46,570 bases of DNA from an uncultured Microbacteriaceae bacterium (GCA_903940225.1 CAJAKC010000039.1:1-46570), one strand, 5' to 3'; positions 17,102 to 27,759 are shown, counted from the stretch's first letter. Program-made: numbers and translations. Notes: a model not told the origin generated them from the letters alone.

Positions 17102-18136
17102 TTACTCGTCCAGCAGGGTGTCGCTCTTGACGTCAATCTTGGCGCGCGTGAGCATTGCCGCGAGTCGAGCGTTCTGACCGTCCTTGCCGATCGCCAACGA
17201 GAGCTGATATTCGGGGACGTAGGCGCGAACCGCGTTCGTTGCTTCGTCCACGAGAATCGCCTTGGTCACCTTCGCGGGCGAAAGGGCGTGAGCGACGAAC
17301 TGGGCGATGTCGGTCGAGTAGTCGACGATGTCGATTTTCTCGTCACCGAGTTCCTTGGAGACGTTGCGAACGCGCGCACCGAGCTCGCCGATGAACGCAC
17401 CCTTCGCGTTGAAACCGGGTTCCATCGAGAACACCGCGATCTTGGTGCGGTGACCCTGGTGGCGCGAAATCGCGGCGATCTTGACGAGTCCCTGGTTGAT
17501 TTCGGGAACTTCGAGTTCGAACAGGCGCTTGACGAGGTCGGGGTGATGCCGGCTGACCGTAATCGACGGACCCTTGAGACCCTTCTTGACATCAGTGATG
17601 ACGACACGGATTCGTTTTCCGTGCGCGTATTCTTCGCCGGCAACCTGCTCGGCCGAGGGCATGACGGCTTCGAGGTTCTTGCCGATGAGCACCTGGACCA
17701 TCTTCGAGTTCGACGACTGCTGGATTACACCGGAAATCAGGTCACCCTTTTTGTGGCTGAATTCGCCGAGAATCTTCTCGTCGTCGATCGCGCGGATTCG
17801 CTGGATGAGAACTCGCTTGGCCTCGTTCGCGGCGATGTACCCGAAGTCGGTGTCGACGATTTCTTCTTCACCGGTCAACTCGTCATCGTCGTTGTACGTC
17901 GGCGCGAAAATCGTGACGTCACCCGTTTTGCGGTCGAGAGTCGCGCGGGCACGCTTGTTTCCGTGATCGTCCTCCATCTTGACGGGGACGGGTCGATCTC
18001 CGAGTTCTGCGGGCACCGGGGTGATGTGTTTCACATACGCGCGCTCAATGGCGTCTTCCACGATGTCGACGAGTTCGTCGAACGGGATTTCCTTTTCCGC
18101 TTCAACATCGCGCAGATTCTTAATCTCGATGTGCAT
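17102..18136 (-). CDS. nusA: Transcription termination/antitermination factor NusA
   Basis: Binds RNA polymerase and nascent RNA to modulate pausing, termination and antitermination. The 344-residue protein has the N-terminal polymerase-binding domain (FDELVDIVEDAIERAY), an S1 domain (about 110-180), and tandem KH domains with GFNAKGAFIGELGARV and LAIGKDGQNARLAA. It lacks the C-terminal acidic repeats of enterobacterial NusA, as is usual in actinobacteria. The ATG at 18136 has agggg ahead of it. Upstream, proS ends only 83 bases away and no rimP lies between, although rimP-nusA is the common order. Three imperfect heptamers lie in the upstream gap. Confidence 0.97.
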   Translation of the reverse strand: MHIEIKNLRDVEAEKEIPFDELVDIVEDAIERAYVKHITPVPAELGDRPVPVKMEDDHGNKRARATLDRKTGDVTIFAPTYNDDDELTGEEEIVDTDFGYIAANEAKRVLIQRIRAIDDEKILGEFSHKKGDLISGVIQQSSNSKMVQVLIGKNLEAVMPSAEQVAGEEYAHGKRIRVVITDVKKGLKGPSITVSRHHPDLVKRLFELEVPEINQGLVKIAAISRHQGHRTKIAVFSMEPGFNAKGAFIGELGARVRNVSKELGDEKIDIVDYSTDIAQFVAHALSPAKVTKAILVDEATNAVRAYVPEYQLSLAIGKDGQNARLAAMLTRAKIDVKSDTLLDE

Positions 18137-18154
18137 GGGGTGCCCCTATTCAGA

Positions 18155-18175
18155 TATCGGTATTCGGTTATCGGC
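18155..18175. repeat. Triple heptamer repeat upstream of nusA
   Basis: Three imperfect heptamers in a row, tatcggt-attcggt-tatcggc on plus, lie 19-39 bases before the nusA ATG in the proS-nusA gap. The spacing could hint at a protein-binding site or be chance. Confidence 0.35.
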
Positions 18176-18219
18176 GCCCGAGTTAACGCGCCGTACGTTC
18201 TAGGTTAGCGAAGCGCGGG

Positions 18220-19992
18220 CTATTTCGCGACTGAGCGCAGCCACGTGAGCACCTCGGTGGCGGGCAATTCGCTCCGCTCCCCCGTTCGGCGGTCCCACAC
18301 TTCGACGACACCATCGGCCGCGCCTCGACCGGCGATGACGATGAGGGGAACGCCAATCAGTTCGGCATCGCCGAACTTGACGCCCGGCGACACCTTCGGA
18401 CGATCATCGAGCGCGACCTCGAAACCGGCCGTTTCGAATTCGGCGGCGAGGCCTTCCGCGAGGGCCAGCGCGGCATCTTCTTTTCCCGTTGCCACGACGT
18501 GGACGTGGAACGGAGCGACGTGAATCGGCCAAATGAGTCCGCGATCGTCGTTGTTCGTTTCGGCGATGACCGCGAGGATTCGCGTGACACCGATTCCGTA
18601 GGACCCCATGGTGACGGTCACGAGCTTGCCGTTTTCGTCGAGCACCTGCAGACCTAGCGCTTCAGCGTATTTGCGGCCGAGTTGGAAAACGTGACCGATT
18701 TCCATTCCGCGGGCCGCGTGAATCGGACCGGACCCGTCGGGGGCGGGATCGCCGTCGCGCACTTCAGCGATGTCGGCAACGCCGTCGGCGGTGAAATCAC
18801 GACCGGCAACAAGATTGAAGACGTGCTTCTGGTCTTCGTTGGCGCCGGTGACCCAGTCGGTGCCCTCTACAACGCGCGGGTCGACGAGGAATCGAACTTT
18901 TGACGTGGACTTCTCGCCCAAAACCGAACCCGATGCTGACCACGGGCCGATGTACCCCTTGACCAGCGCTTTGTTCGTGGCAAAGTCTGCCTCGGTGGCG
19001 GGCTCGACCGCGTTGGGCGAGAACCACGCTTCCGCGCGCTTCATGTCGACTTCACGGTCGCCGGGAATGCCAACAGCGACGAGCTCGCGGTCGCCCGTCG
19101 GGCTCGTCAGGGCAAGGACGACGTTCTTGAGCGTGTCGGCGGCCGTCCAGGGGCGGTCGGCGCGCGGGTGGCGGTCGTTGGCCAGCGCCACGAGGGTTTC
19201 GATCGTCGGAGTATTGGGGGAATCGAACACGGTCGCGGCTGGTTGGCCGTCAATCGCGATGGCGTCCGGGGCGGTCGTGCGATACGCCTCGACGTTCGCC
19301 GCGTATCCACCCTCCGACTGAACAAAGGTGTCTTCACCGATCGGAGTCGGGTGCAGGAATTCTTCTGACTTGCTGCCGCCCATCGCACCCGCATCGGCCG
19401 ACACGATGACGTAATCAAGACCGAGGCGCGTAAAGATGCGCTCGTAGGCGTCACGCTGCGACTGGTACGACGCGTCCAGACCCTCGTCGGTGTAATCGAA
19501 CGAGTACGCGTCCTTCATCGAAAACTCACGTCCGCGCAAGAGTCCTGCGCGCGGGCGTGCTTCGTCGCGGTATTTGTCCTGGATTTGATACAGCGTGACG
19601 GGCAGGTCTTTGTAGGACGAATACAGGTCTTTCACCAGCAGGGTGAAAACCTCTTCGTGGGTGGGCGCCAACAGGTAATCCGCGTCCTTGCGGTCTTTGA
19701 GGCGGAAGATTCCATCACCGTATTCGGTCCAGCGACCGGTCGTTTCGTAAGGTTCGCGCGGCAAGAGGGCCGGGAAGTGCACGTTCTGGGCGCCGGCGCG
19801 TTCCATCTCCTCGTGGATGACCTGTTCTATCTTGCGGCGAACCCTAAGGCCCAGCGGCAACCACGCAAACACCCCGGGAGCCTGGCGGCGAATGTAGCCG
19901 GCGCGAACGAGCAGTCGGTGCGACGTCACTTCCGCATCGGAGGGGTCCTCGCGAAGCGTGCGGACAAACAGTTGAGAAAGACGGGTCACCAC
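18220..19992 (-). CDS. proS: Prolyl-tRNA synthetase (bacterial type with editing domain)
   Basis: Charges tRNA-Pro. The 590-residue protein has the class II motifs: motif 1 region with [16 protein letters not shown], motif 2 [21 protein letters not shown] (start of the ATP-binding strand-loop-strand), and motif 3 [12 protein letters not shown]. The insertion between motifs 2 and 3 (about residues 220-390, starting near the conserved Gly-Gly-Tyr) is the INS editing domain that clears Ala-tRNA-Pro, and the C-terminal anticodon-binding domain follows. Length is typical. Two consecutive GTG codons are possible starts (19992, 19989). It lies 25 bases after ispG in the same run. Confidence 0.96.
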   Translation of the reverse strand: MVTRLSQLFVRTLREDPSDAEVTSHRLLVRAGYIRRQAPGVFAWLPLGLRVRRKIEQVIHEEMERAGAQNVHFPALLPREPYETTGRWTEYGDGIFRLKDRKDADYLLAPTHEEVFTLLVKDLYSSYKDLPVTLYQIQDKYRDEARPRAGLLRGREFSMKDAYSFDYTDEGLDASYQSQRDAYERIFTRLGLDYVIVSADAGAMGGSKSEEFLHPTPIGEDTFVQSEGGYAANVEAYRTTAPDAIAIDGQPAATVFDSPNTPTIETLVALANDRHPRADRPWTAADTLKNVVLALTSPTGDRELVAVGIPGDREVDMKRAEAWFSPNAVEPATEADFATNKALVKGYIGPWSASGSVLGEKSTSKVRFLVDPRVVEGTDWVTGANEDQKHVFNLVAGRDFTADGVADIAEVRDGDPAPDGSGPIHAARGMEIGHVFQLGRKYAEALGLQVLDENGKLVTVTMGSYGIGVTRILAVIAETNNDDRGLIWPIHVAPFHVHVVATGKEDAALALAEGLAAEFETAGFEVALDDRPKVSPGVKFGDAELIGVPLIVIAGRGAADGVVEVWDRRTGERSELPATEVLTWLRSVAK

Positions 19993-20017
19993 GCGTCAAC
20001 CCTACCGTTTCGGCAGG

Positions 20018-21166
20018 TTAGGAGACGGTGACCTCGGGGCTGCCCGTGGCGCTGGCGGGCATTGACGCAGCCAAGCGATTGGCTTCTTCGATGAGGGTCT
20101 TGACGATGTCGGCTTCGGGGACGGTCTTGATGACCTCGCCCTTGACAAAGATTTGGCCCTTGCCGTTACCCGATGCGACGCCGAGGTCTGCTTCGCGCGC
20201 CTCGCCCGGGCCGTTGACGACACAACCCATGACGGCGACGCGCAGCGGAACGGTCATGCCCTCGAGACCCTTGGTGACGTCTTCGGCCAGCGTATACACG
20301 TCGACCTGGGCACGGCCACACGACGGACACGACACGATTTCGAGTTTGCGTTCGCGCAGGTTGAGCGATTCGAGAATCTTGAGCCCGACCTTGATTTCTT
20401 CGGCGGGTGGCGCCGAGAGAGAAACGCGGATGGTGTCACCGATTCCTTCGGCGAGCAGAATGCCAAATGCCGTTGCCGACTTGATGGTTCCCTGGAAAGC
20501 CGGGCCGGCCTCGGTTACACCGAGGTGCAGCGGCCAGTCACCGCGTTCGGCAAGCTGGCGGTAGGCCTTGACCATGACGACCGGGTCATTGTGCTTGACC
20601 GAGATCTTGAAATCGTGGAAGTCGTGTTCCTCGAACAGGCCCGCCTCCCAGACGGCCGATTCGACGAGTGCTTCGGGTGAGGGGCGACCGTACTTTTGCA
20701 GCAAGCGAGGGTCAAGCGAACCGGCGTTGACACCGATGCGAATGGAAACTCCGGCGGCCTTGGCGGCCTTCGCAATTTCGCCGACCTTGTCGTCGAACTG
20801 CTTGATGTTTCCCGGGTTCACGCGAACCGCGGCACACCCGGCGTCAATGGCCTGGAAAACGTATTTCGGCTGAAAGTGGATGTCCGCGATGACGGGGATC
20901 TGGCTCTTCTTCGCGATGATGTGTAGAACATCGGCGTCGTCCTGTGTGGGCACGGCGACACGAACGATGTCACAACCGGTCGCGGTGAGCTCGGCGATCT
21001 GTTGCAGTGTTCCGTTGATGTCCGTCGTCTTGGTCGTTGTCATCGACTGAACGGAAACGGGAGCGTCACCCCCAACAAGAACCTTGCCAACCTTGATCTG
21101 GCGGGACTTACGACGCGGGGCGAGTGTCTCAACTACTCGCGGAGTTCCAATATTGACTGCGGCCAC
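20018..21166 (-). CDS. ispG: 4-hydroxy-3-methylbut-2-en-1-yl diphosphate synthase (MEP pathway)
   Basis: Converts methylerythritol cyclodiphosphate to HMBPP, the penultimate step of the MEP isoprenoid pathway, using a 4Fe-4S cluster. The 382-residue protein has the TIM-barrel half ([33 protein letters not shown]) and the cluster half with the cysteines in SCPSCGR and [11 protein letters not shown]. It is the compact bacterial type without the extra domain of plant enzymes. The ATG at 21166 follows rseP by 17 bases. Together with dxr two genes upstream it gives two MEP steps in one run. Confidence 0.97.
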   Translation of the reverse strand: MAAVNIGTPRVVETLAPRRKSRQIKVGKVLVGGDAPVSVQSMTTTKTTDINGTLQQIAELTATGCDIVRVAVPTQDDADVLHIIAKKSQIPVIADIHFQPKYVFQAIDAGCAAVRVNPGNIKQFDDKVGEIAKAAKAAGVSIRIGVNAGSLDPRLLQKYGRPSPEALVESAVWEAGLFEEHDFHDFKISVKHNDPVVMVKAYRQLAERGDWPLHLGVTEAGPAFQGTIKSATAFGILLAEGIGDTIRVSLSAPPAEEIKVGLKILESLNLRERKLEIVSCPSCGRAQVDVYTLAEDVTKGLEGMTVPLRVAVMGCVVNGPGEAREADLGVASGNGKGQIFVKGEVIKTVPEADIVKTLIEEANRLAASMPASATGSPEVTVS

Positions 21167-21183
21167 GGTTCCAGCGTACCTCG

Positions 21184-22494
21184 CTACGGACCGAGAGTTA
21201 TCGGTTTGACGATGTCCGCGTAGATGAGCAGTGCACTCATTGCAATGAGCAACGCAGAGGCGATGACCGTGATGGGAACAAGCCGTGCGGTGTCAATCGG
21301 CGCGGGTGCCGGCCGCCCGAACAGTCGGGCGATTCTGAGGCGAAACCAGTCGATCAGGGCGACCGCAACGTGCCCGCCGTCGAGCGGCAACAGCGGAATG
21401 AGGTTGAACACGAACAGCGCAACGTTGAGCGACGCGAGTATTCCGATCAGTGCCGAAACGCGGGAGACAACATCGATTCCGTCGAGACTCGCGACCTCCC
21501 CCGCGATGCGACCGACGCCCACGACCGAGACGGGACCGTTCATATCGCGCTCGGCGGTGCCGAAGGCGGCGTCCCACACCTGACCCAGTCGGTTGGGCAG
21601 GTCGATGATGATCCGGCCGACGTCGACGATGTTTGTGCCGAGGCTGCCGAGGGCAACGGCCGGGGACTGTTGCTGACGCGCATATTCGGGCCCGATACCG
21701 ACGTAGCCGACCGGTGCCGTCTGATAGGTGCCATCGGCGTTTTTCACGGGAGCGCCCGTCTCGTCGATGACATACCGTTCGGCTTCGACGGGAGTCACGG
21801 ACAGGGTGAGAGTTTTTCCGCCACGGTCGATGACAAAGTCAATCGGGTCGTTCGCGTGGTCGCGAATGATGGAAATCTGCCTGGTCCAGTCGGTGAACGG
21901 GGTGCCGTCAATTGACACAATCGTGTCACCGAGTTGGAGGCCAGCCGCCTTGGCGGGGGCAACCGGGTCGGACGCCGCACAGGTCTGGTCGGCCGCCGCA
22001 ATCGGCTTGACACATTCGGCGACGGACCCGATTGCGGTGGTGGGTGCCTGAATGCCCAGGCCGGAAAACAGGAATAGGTACAGCACCGCTGCGATGAGCA
22101 GGTTCATGACCGGACCGCCGAGCATGATGACAATTCGCTTGAAGGTGCCGAGTCGATAGAACGTGCGGGACTCGTCGGTGATCGTTTCGGCCGAGGCGTC
22201 TCGGGCGTCTTGAACGAGCGAGCGGAACAGGCGGAACCCGCGGTTAGGGGTTGCCGTGGGCGGGTACATCCCCGACAGCGACACGTAACCACCGAGCGGA
22301 ATCGCCTTGATGCCGAATTCCGTCTCGCCGAATTTGCGTGACCAGAGAGTTGGACCGAAGCCGACCATGAACTTGCCGACGTAGACGCCGAATTTGCGGG
22401 CGGGATAAAAGTGCCCGAGTTCGTGAAGGCCAATCGACACCCCGATACCGAGAGCGACGAAGAGAATCCCGAGAATCGACAGCACTACATCCAT
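21184..22494 (-). CDS. rseP: Site-2 (M50) intramembrane metalloprotease, RseP/Rip1-like
   Basis: Zinc protease that cuts membrane-embedded regulators such as anti-sigma factors. The 436-residue protein has the HELGH active site in the first membrane span (residues 24-28), a PDZ domain near [19 protein letters not shown], and the second zinc site in [12 protein letters not shown] near the C-terminus, followed by the last span. Actinobacterial relatives (Rip1) sit between dxr and ispG, exactly as here. The substrate cannot be inferred from the window, since no anti-sigma factor is present. The symbol follows the family; rip1 would be equally suitable. Confidence 0.94.
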   Translation of the reverse strand: MDVVLSILGILFVALGIGVSIGLHELGHFYPARKFGVYVGKFMVGFGPTLWSRKFGETEFGIKAIPLGGYVSLSGMYPPTATPNRGFRLFRSLVQDARDASAETITDESRTFYRLGTFKRIVIMLGGPVMNLLIAAVLYLFLFSGLGIQAPTTAIGSVAECVKPIAAADQTCAASDPVAPAKAAGLQLGDTIVSIDGTPFTDWTRQISIIRDHANDPIDFVIDRGGKTLTLSVTPVEAERYVIDETGAPVKNADGTYQTAPVGYVGIGPEYARQQQSPAVALGSLGTNIVDVGRIIIDLPNRLGQVWDAAFGTAERDMNGPVSVVGVGRIAGEVASLDGIDVVSRVSALIGILASLNVALFVFNLIPLLPLDGGHVAVALIDWFRLRIARLFGRPAPAPIDTARLVPITVIASALLIAMSALLIYADIVKPITLGP

Positions 22495-22539
22495 GTGTTC
22501 AAGGGTACCCGCGAGGTCTGACGCCGCGCGCCCGTGCGG

Positions 22540-23619
22540 TTACTTGCTCAGGAACTTCATAGCCGCGGTGCGCGCCCAGGCATCCGCGTCGAGCACGGAC
22601 TCCAAAGTCACCGACGCTGGTGCGGTGTGCTCCCCGACGACCCGCTCGATGGTGTCGACGATGTCAAGGAATCCGATCGTTCCCGCCGTGAACGCCTCGA
22701 CCGCGACCTCGTTCGCCGCGTTATAGACCGCGGGGAACGTCGCCCCGGCAATGCCGACCTGACGAGCGAGTCGGATAGCGCCGAAGACGTCCTCGTCGAG
22801 CGGGGCAAAGGTCCATTCGTGGGCCTTCGACCAATCGACGGGGGTCGTCGCACCAGGGATACGGTTCGGCCAATCAAGCCCGAGGGCGATCGGCAGGTGC
22901 ATGTCGGGTGGGGAACACTGGGCGATGGTCGACCCGTCGACGAACTCGACCAACGAATGAATCACGGACTGTGGGTGGACCGTGACCTCGATGCGGTCGA
23001 ATGGAATGTCGAACAGCAGATGCGCCTCGATGACCTCGAGCCCCTTGTTGACGAGCGTCGACGAATTCGTCGTGATGACGGAACCCATGTTCCACGTCGG
23101 GTGCTTGGACGCTTGTTCCGGTGTGACGGTGGCGAGCTGGTCACGAGTGAACCCGCGGAAAGGGCCTCCGCTGGCGGTCAACACCAGTTTTGCGACCTCG
23201 GTGTGGGTTCCCGCGAGAAGCGACTGGGCGATTGCGGAGTGCTCCGAGTCGACGGGGACGATCTGCCCCGGTGCCGCAGCCGACGTAACGAGTGAGCCGC
23301 CGATGATGAGTGACTCTTTGTTGGCGAGCGCCAGTGTCGACCCCGTTGCGAGCGCCGCCAGTGTCGGTTCCAGACCGACTGCACCGGTGATTCCGTTGAG
23401 GATAACGTCGGCCTTCACCGATTCAATTAGTTTGACGGCGTCGGCAGCACCGTACGCGACCTCGGAAACCCCGAATTCGGCCGCTTGTGCTTCGGCGAGT
23501 TCACGGTTGCGACCCGCGGACAGCCCGACAACACGGAACCGGTCGGGGTTGGCGCGAATGACGTCGAGCGCCTGGGTTCCGATGGACCCGGTGCTGCCGA
23601 GGACGATGACGTCGCGCAT
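22540..23619 (-). CDS. dxr: 1-deoxy-D-xylulose 5-phosphate reductoisomerase
   Basis: Second step of the MEP pathway: NADPH-dependent rearrangement and reduction of DXP to MEP. The 359-residue protein begins [20 protein letters not shown], the nucleotide-binding loop typical of the first residues of DXR, so the ATG at 23619 is chosen although the frame stays open to 23739. The metal and substrate site is visible in [11 protein letters not shown] and in ASGGPFRGF, and the conserved [19 protein letters not shown] (metal and substrate side chains) follows. It lies 25 bases after mnmA and 45 bases before rseP. Confidence 0.97.
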   Translation of the reverse strand: MRDVIVLGSTGSIGTQALDVIRANPDRFRVVGLSAGRNRELAEAQAAEFGVSEVAYGAADAVKLIESVKADVILNGITGAVGLEPTLAALATGSTLALANKESLIIGGSLVTSAAAPGQIVPVDSEHSAIAQSLLAGTHTEVAKLVLTASGGPFRGFTRDQLATVTPEQASKHPTWNMGSVITTNSSTLVNKGLEVIEAHLLFDIPFDRIEVTVHPQSVIHSLVEFVDGSTIAQCSPPDMHLPIALGLDWPNRIPGATTPVDWSKAHEWTFAPLDEDVFGAIRLARQVGIAGATFPAVYNAANEVAVEAFTAGTIGFLDIVDTIERVVGEHTAPASVTLESVLDADAWARTAAMKFLSK

Positions 23620-23644
23620 GTTTTCAGTCTGCCAGCCGTGTTCG

Positions 23645-24775
23645 CTAGACGAGCACGTTAGCGCCGACGGTGCGGTCAATCGTGAACTGTCCGAGCACGC
23701 GGGTACCGACATACAGCACCGCGGTTTGCCCGGTGGCAACGCCGCTCAGCGGCACGTTCGGTCGAACGACGATTTCTCCGTCGATGTTCTCGGCGATGGC
23801 GGGGACGGGGTCGGCGTGGGCGCGGATTTGCACTTCGCAATCGAACGCGGTGAATCCACCATCGGTCGTCTCGGCAATTCCGCTGATCACGGGGTCATTT
23901 CCCGCCCACGAGAAACGCGCACCGGCAATCTCCACGATGTCGAGGTCTGCGCGTGACCCGACAACGACCTGGTTTGTCGCGGGCTTCACCGTGACCACGA
24001 ATCGTGGGCGACCATCCGCCGCTGGCACACCGAGGTTCAACCCCTTGCGCTGTCCGACCGTATACGCCAGCGCTCCGTCGTGCTGACCGATTACCTGACC
24101 GTCCGTGTCAACGATCTCGCCCGGCTCCATGTCAATGCGGTCGGCCAACCAATCGCGCGTATCGCCCTCGGGAATGAAACAGATGTCGTGACTGTCCGGT
24201 TTGTTCGCCACAGACAGCCCCCGGCGTTCCGCCTCGGCTCGGACGAGGTCCTTGGACGGGGTGTCCCCCAGCGGGAAAATGGCGTGACGCAACTGGTCGG
24301 TCGTCAATACCCCCAGCACATACGACTGGTCTTTCGCCCACGCGCTGGCGCGGTGCAGTTCGGGGGTGCCATCCGCGGCCCATTCGACATTCGCATAATG
24401 GCCGGTTGCGACGGCATCGAACCCCAATTCGAGGGCGCGATCGAGCAGAGCCGCGAACTTGATTCGCTCGTTGCACCGCATGCACGGGTTCGGGGTGCGA
24501 CCAGCGGCGTACTCGGCGACGAAGTCGTCCACGACCGCCTCGGTGAATTGTGCGCTGAAATCCCAGACATAAAAGGGGATGCCCAGCAATCCGGCGGCCC
24601 GACGAGCATCGAGCGAGTCTTCGACGGTGCAGCACCCGCGGGACCCCGAGCGAAACAACCCCGGCATGCGTGAGAGGGCGAGGTGAACGCCGGTGACATC
24701 GTGGCCAGCCTCGACGGCGCGCGCGGCAGCGACCGCGGAGTCCACTCCGCCACTCATCGCCGCCAAAACCTTCAT
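23645..24775 (-). CDS. mnmA: tRNA-specific 2-thiouridylase
   Basis: Makes 2-thiouridine at position 34 of Lys, Glu and Gln tRNAs. The 376-residue protein starts with the ATP pyrophosphatase loop MSGGVDSA (residues 7-14), has the catalytic cysteine in [18 protein letters not shown], and the second cysteine in DICFIPEGD. The C-terminal beta-barrel ends in a typical QTAVLY segment. It lies 21 bases after the cysteine desulfurase gene, which likely supplies its sulfur; a TusA-type relay is not visible here, as is usual in Gram-positive bacteria, where the desulfurase can deliver directly. Confidence 0.97.
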   Translation of the reverse strand: MKVLAAMSGGVDSAVAAARAVEAGHDVTGVHLALSRMPGLFRSGSRGCCTVEDSLDARRAAGLLGIPFYVWDFSAQFTEAVVDDFVAEYAAGRTPNPCMRCNERIKFAALLDRALELGFDAVATGHYANVEWAADGTPELHRASAWAKDQSYVLGVLTTDQLRHAIFPLGDTPSKDLVRAEAERRGLSVANKPDSHDICFIPEGDTRDWLADRIDMEPGEIVDTDGQVIGQHDGALAYTVGQRKGLNLGVPAADGRPRFVVTVKPATNQVVVGSRADLDIVEIAGARFSWAGNDPVISGIAETTDGGFTAFDCEVQIRAHADPVPAIAENIDGEIVVRPNVPLSGVATGQTAVLYVGTRVLGQFTIDRTVGANVLV

Positions 24776-24796
24776 GGCTTAAGTCTAGGCGAGCCG

Positions 24797-25954
24797 TCAG
24801 CGGGTTGTGCGGGCGACGATGGACGGCAACACATCAAGCAGGGCGTCGATTTCGTCCTCGGTGTTCGACAACCCGAGCGTGAACCGCAACGGTCCGTCCT
24901 TTTCCGACAAACCCATCGCGAGAAGTACGTGAGACGGGGCCTCGACCCCGGCTTCACACGCGCTGCCGGCGCTGACGGCGAATCCGGCTTCGTCCAGCAG
25001 AAACAGCGCCGACGCCGATTCGAGCCCGGGGACGGTGACATGCACGTTTCCGGGGGAACGGTGTTCGCGGTGTCCGCGAATGGTGGCGTTGGGGACTTTC
25101 GCGAGAATCCCGTCGGCAAGTCGGTCTCGCAACGATTTAAGGCGAGCGGCCTTCGCCGCGATATCGGCGGTGGCGATTTCGACGGCACACCCGGCGGCGA
25201 ATACCCCCGCCGCATCGAGTGAACCGCTGCGGAGTCGCTGCTGGGAACCCCCGTGAATCATCGGCACGATAGGTGCGGTGCGTGCCACAGCGAGTGCGCC
25301 GACGCCGACCGGCCCTCCGACCTTGTGCGCCGAGATGGACAGCGCGGCGAGCCCGCTGGTTCGAAAATCGATGACGGTGTACCCCAGTGTGGCGACAGCA
25401 TCGAGATGCACGGGAACGTCGTGAACGGCCGCCGCCGCGACGATCTCGGCGACCGGCTGAATTGTTCCGACCTCGTTATTTGTCCACAGCGCTGTCACGA
25501 GCGCAACATCCGGCCCCAACTTAGCGGCGAGGTCACCGAGGTCAATTGTTCCCCACTCGTCAACCCGCACAAACTCGACAATCGCGCCCTCGGACTTTTC
25601 CAACCAATGAACCGCGTCCAGAGCCGCTTGGTGTTCCGCTCGGGTCAACAGGATTCGCGGAAACGCGAGCGGGCTGTCCGTACTTCGCCCAGCGCGCGGC
25701 CCGTTGCGACCCTCGAACAGGCCTTTGATGGCGAGGTTGATCGCTTCGGTTCCGCTGCCGGTCAAGGTCACATCGAACGGCGCCGCACCGATGGCCGCAG
25801 CAATCTTGTCGCGTCCCGCCTCCCACACGAGCCGCGATTTTTGGCCGTCGCGATGGGTGGCGGAGGCGTTCCCACGCTGATGAACGGCCTCGGTCCAGGC
25901 GTCGATCACCGCCGCCGGCATTGGCGCGGTGGCCGCAAAATCAAAATATGGCAC
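24797..25954 (-). CDS. Cysteine desulfurase (NifS/IscS class)
   Basis: PLP enzyme that takes sulfur from cysteine as a persulfide for Fe-S clusters and tRNA thiolation. The 385-residue protein has the PLP lysine in SISAHKVGGP (about Lys211) and the persulfide cysteine in GSACEAG (about Cys333), with downstream pSHVLLAMGL-like segment as in class I enzymes. The N-terminus FDFAATAPMP matches the family start. Immediately upstream of mnmA, so tRNA thiolation is its most likely main role; it may also serve IspG and MutY, both Fe-S proteins in the same run. It starts three bases after the stop of the membrane protein gene. Confidence 0.93.
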   Translation of the reverse strand: MPYFDFAATAPMPAAVIDAWTEAVHQRGNASATHRDGQKSRLVWEAGRDKIAAAIGAAPFDVTLTGSGTEAINLAIKGLFEGRNGPRAGRSTDSPLAFPRILLTRAEHQAALDAVHWLEKSEGAIVEFVRVDEWGTIDLGDLAAKLGPDVALVTALWTNNEVGTIQPVAEIVAAAAVHDVPVHLDAVATLGYTVIDFRTSGLAALSISAHKVGGPVGVGALAVARTAPIVPMIHGGSQQRLRSGSLDAAGVFAAGCAVEIATADIAAKAARLKSLRDRLADGILAKVPNATIRGHREHRSPGNVHVTVPGLESASALFLLDEAGFAVSAGSACEAGVEAPSHVLLAMGLSEKDGPLRFTLGLSNTEDEIDALLDVLPSIVARTTR

Positions 25955-25957
25955 GGA

Positions 25958-27697
25958 TTAGCGAACTTCTTTTGCTGAAACGAGCGCGTAGGAATAGCCG
26001 AGAAGTCTTAACTTCTCTGACGACCCAATCGCCGGTACAAAAAAGAGCAGTTGATACTGATAATTGGCGACAATTCCGCGCAGTGAACTGGGCCGTCCTG
26101 ACAAAATCTTGACGGCACCTTCGGTAGAAATTGCGGTACTACCACGAGCAGGCTTAACCGTCTCCGCTTCGTTGATTGTCAAGCCAACAAGCGCTCCCGC
26201 ATCGGTGGTCGCAAACACGACGGGAACATCATCGGTAAGTTTGTCCACCCACGAAAACGCCATCGAACCTTTAGTTGCGGAGACGCGTCTTGCTTTAGCC
26301 GCGGCTCCAATCTGTTCTTGAAGAGTGTCGGGTTCGAAGAGCGACACAAAAGGACTCTCGTCGCCGTTTATGAGAAGATCGCCATACTGTTCGGCAACTT
26401 GTGAGGGCGTCGACGACAGCAATTCAGTTTCACCAGCCAGAACCGCGGTTCCGTAATCGGCTGACGGTACGTCGGGCATGACAACACCGGGCTCCAAGGC
26501 AAAAGTGAAGTTGACGAGATAGTTGGAACGCGGTCCGTCTTGTGTCATGACAATGGCGACCGATGAGGCGTCCTCGTTGGCAGTGTCATCGATGATGGCG
26601 AACACCGAGCGGGGCCATCCAACGGTCTGCTGAGGCAGCATGAGGCGAACCGTGCCGTTGGGAATTTGGAAAAGTGTTCCAAGTTTTGGATTGGCAGATT
26701 TGATCCGGTACGTTGCGGTTCGGAAGCGCAGCGCGGCTCCCTGGAGTCGACTCGCGGCGATGTTTTCTGCCCGCTTCTTATCAGCACCCTCGAGCGTTGC
26801 GACGATTGCGTCAAGGATTTTTTCAAACTGTTGAGTCGAGACGGCGACGAACGGGAGCTTCCCCTGCGCAACAGGGGTTGGTGTGGGTTGAACGGTTGCG
26901 GGACTTGCACAACCGACGAGTAGAGCGGGAATGACGGCGAAGCCAGCGACGACCGCTGTCATTCGGCGTCCACGACGACGACGAGCCGGCTGGCCAGACC
27001 CCAAGACCGGACGCGTCGGCCGCCACCTGCGTGGCTTGGGAACGCGGGGCATCGGACGCTGGCGGTTTCGCCGAAGTCGCCGCTCGCGCCACACCCCCCA
27101 AGCGAAAACTGCGAGACCGACTAAACCGGTGAATGCGGCGAGATACAGCAGGACAGTCGGAATGGTCCGATCGACATCGATTTTCCAAATCACCGTCACT
27201 GCAGCTGGCGCGGGGAGTGTGCCGTCGGTCGCGATGATGATTGACTGGCCCTTGCGTAACGAAAAATCCGCGCTGACGGAGCCTTCCCCATTCCATTCTT
27301 CAAGCCACAGGTCAGATCCAGCCGGGCTGGGTACGCTCGGTTCGAGCCCTGACACGGGAGACGCGGAGAGTTCACCCGTCGTCGCATCCACGGTGATGTA
27401 TTGATACGGTGCACTTCCAACCCACGCCAGGACGTCTGGTGTACGTCCCCACGCGATAGTAACGGGGGTGGTCTCTGCTCCATCGGTCTGCTCCTCACTG
27501 ACGGACGCAACCAGTGTCTCCGAGCCGGAAATCTTGCGAAATTCTTTCGCGTTGATGACGGTGATCGGGGCGGTGCCGTCCAGCGTTATCGTTTGTGTCA
27601 ACGTGTCGGATGCCGAAAATCCGTATCGAATCGCGATGCTCCCCGCGAACAGTGCAAGTGAGATGACGAAGAGGACGATGGCATAGAAAAATCGCAT
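25958..27697 (-). CDS. Two-part membrane protein with internal lipobox-like segment
   Basis: A 579-residue protein of unknown function, probably a conserved Microbacteriaceae family. Visible layout: membrane span at about 6-23, an extracytoplasmic region (24-178), a second span at about 180-202, a very basic Arg/Pro loop (203-245), then a third hydrophobic stretch ending in LLVGC (Cys263), and an extracytoplasmic C-terminal domain of about 315 residues with NTF2-like or lipoprotein-like character after a Pro/Thr linker. The segment from Met246 onward looks exactly like a lipoprotein signal (RRRRGRR, hydrophobic core, lipobox), as if a membrane protein and a lipoprotein were fused. A separate start at that ATG (26962) has no convincing ribosome-binding site. 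The ATG at 27697 has gaggggg ahead of it. First gene of the 12-gene minus run. Confidence 0.78.
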   Translation of the reverse strand: MRFFYAIVLFVISLALFAGSIAIRYGFSASDTLTQTITLDGTAPITVINAKEFRKISGSETLVASVSEEQTDGAETTPVTIAWGRTPDVLAWVGSAPYQYITVDATTGELSASPVSGLEPSVPSPAGSDLWLEEWNGEGSVSADFSLRKGQSIIIATDGTLPAPAAVTVIWKIDVDRTIPTVLLYLAAFTGLVGLAVFAWGVWRERRLRRNRQRPMPRVPKPRRWRPTRPVLGSGQPARRRRGRRMTAVVAGFAVIPALLVGCASPATVQPTPTPVAQGKLPFVAVSTQQFEKILDAIVATLEGADKKRAENIAASRLQGAALRFRTATYRIKSANPKLGTLFQIPNGTVRLMLPQQTVGWPRSVFAIIDDTANEDASSVAIVMTQDGPRSNYLVNFTFALEPGVVMPDVPSADYGTAVLAGETELLSSTPSQVAEQYGDLLINGDESPFVSLFEPDTLQEQIGAAAKARRVSATKGSMAFSWVDKLTDDVPVVFATTDAGALVGLTINEAETVKPARGSTAISTEGAVKILSGRPSSLRGIVANYQYQLLFFVPAIGSSEKLRLLGYSYALVSAKEVR

Positions 27698-27759
27698 TCA
27701 AGCCCCCTCACAACGGCACGGGTCCAGTTTAGCCGACGCACCAGAGCCTGTGTACTCAG

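Noticed and set aside
16715-18208. Plus-strand 497-codon open frame opposite ylxR and nusA
   Set aside because: Spans two well-supported minus-strand genes and the gaps around them; codon-composition artefact.
26960-26962. Separate start (ATG at 26962) for an independent lipoprotein inside the two-part membrane protein gene
   Set aside because: No convincing ribosome-binding site is visible and the frame is continuous from 27697, so a single gene was annotated; the idea is kept as a finding about internal processing.
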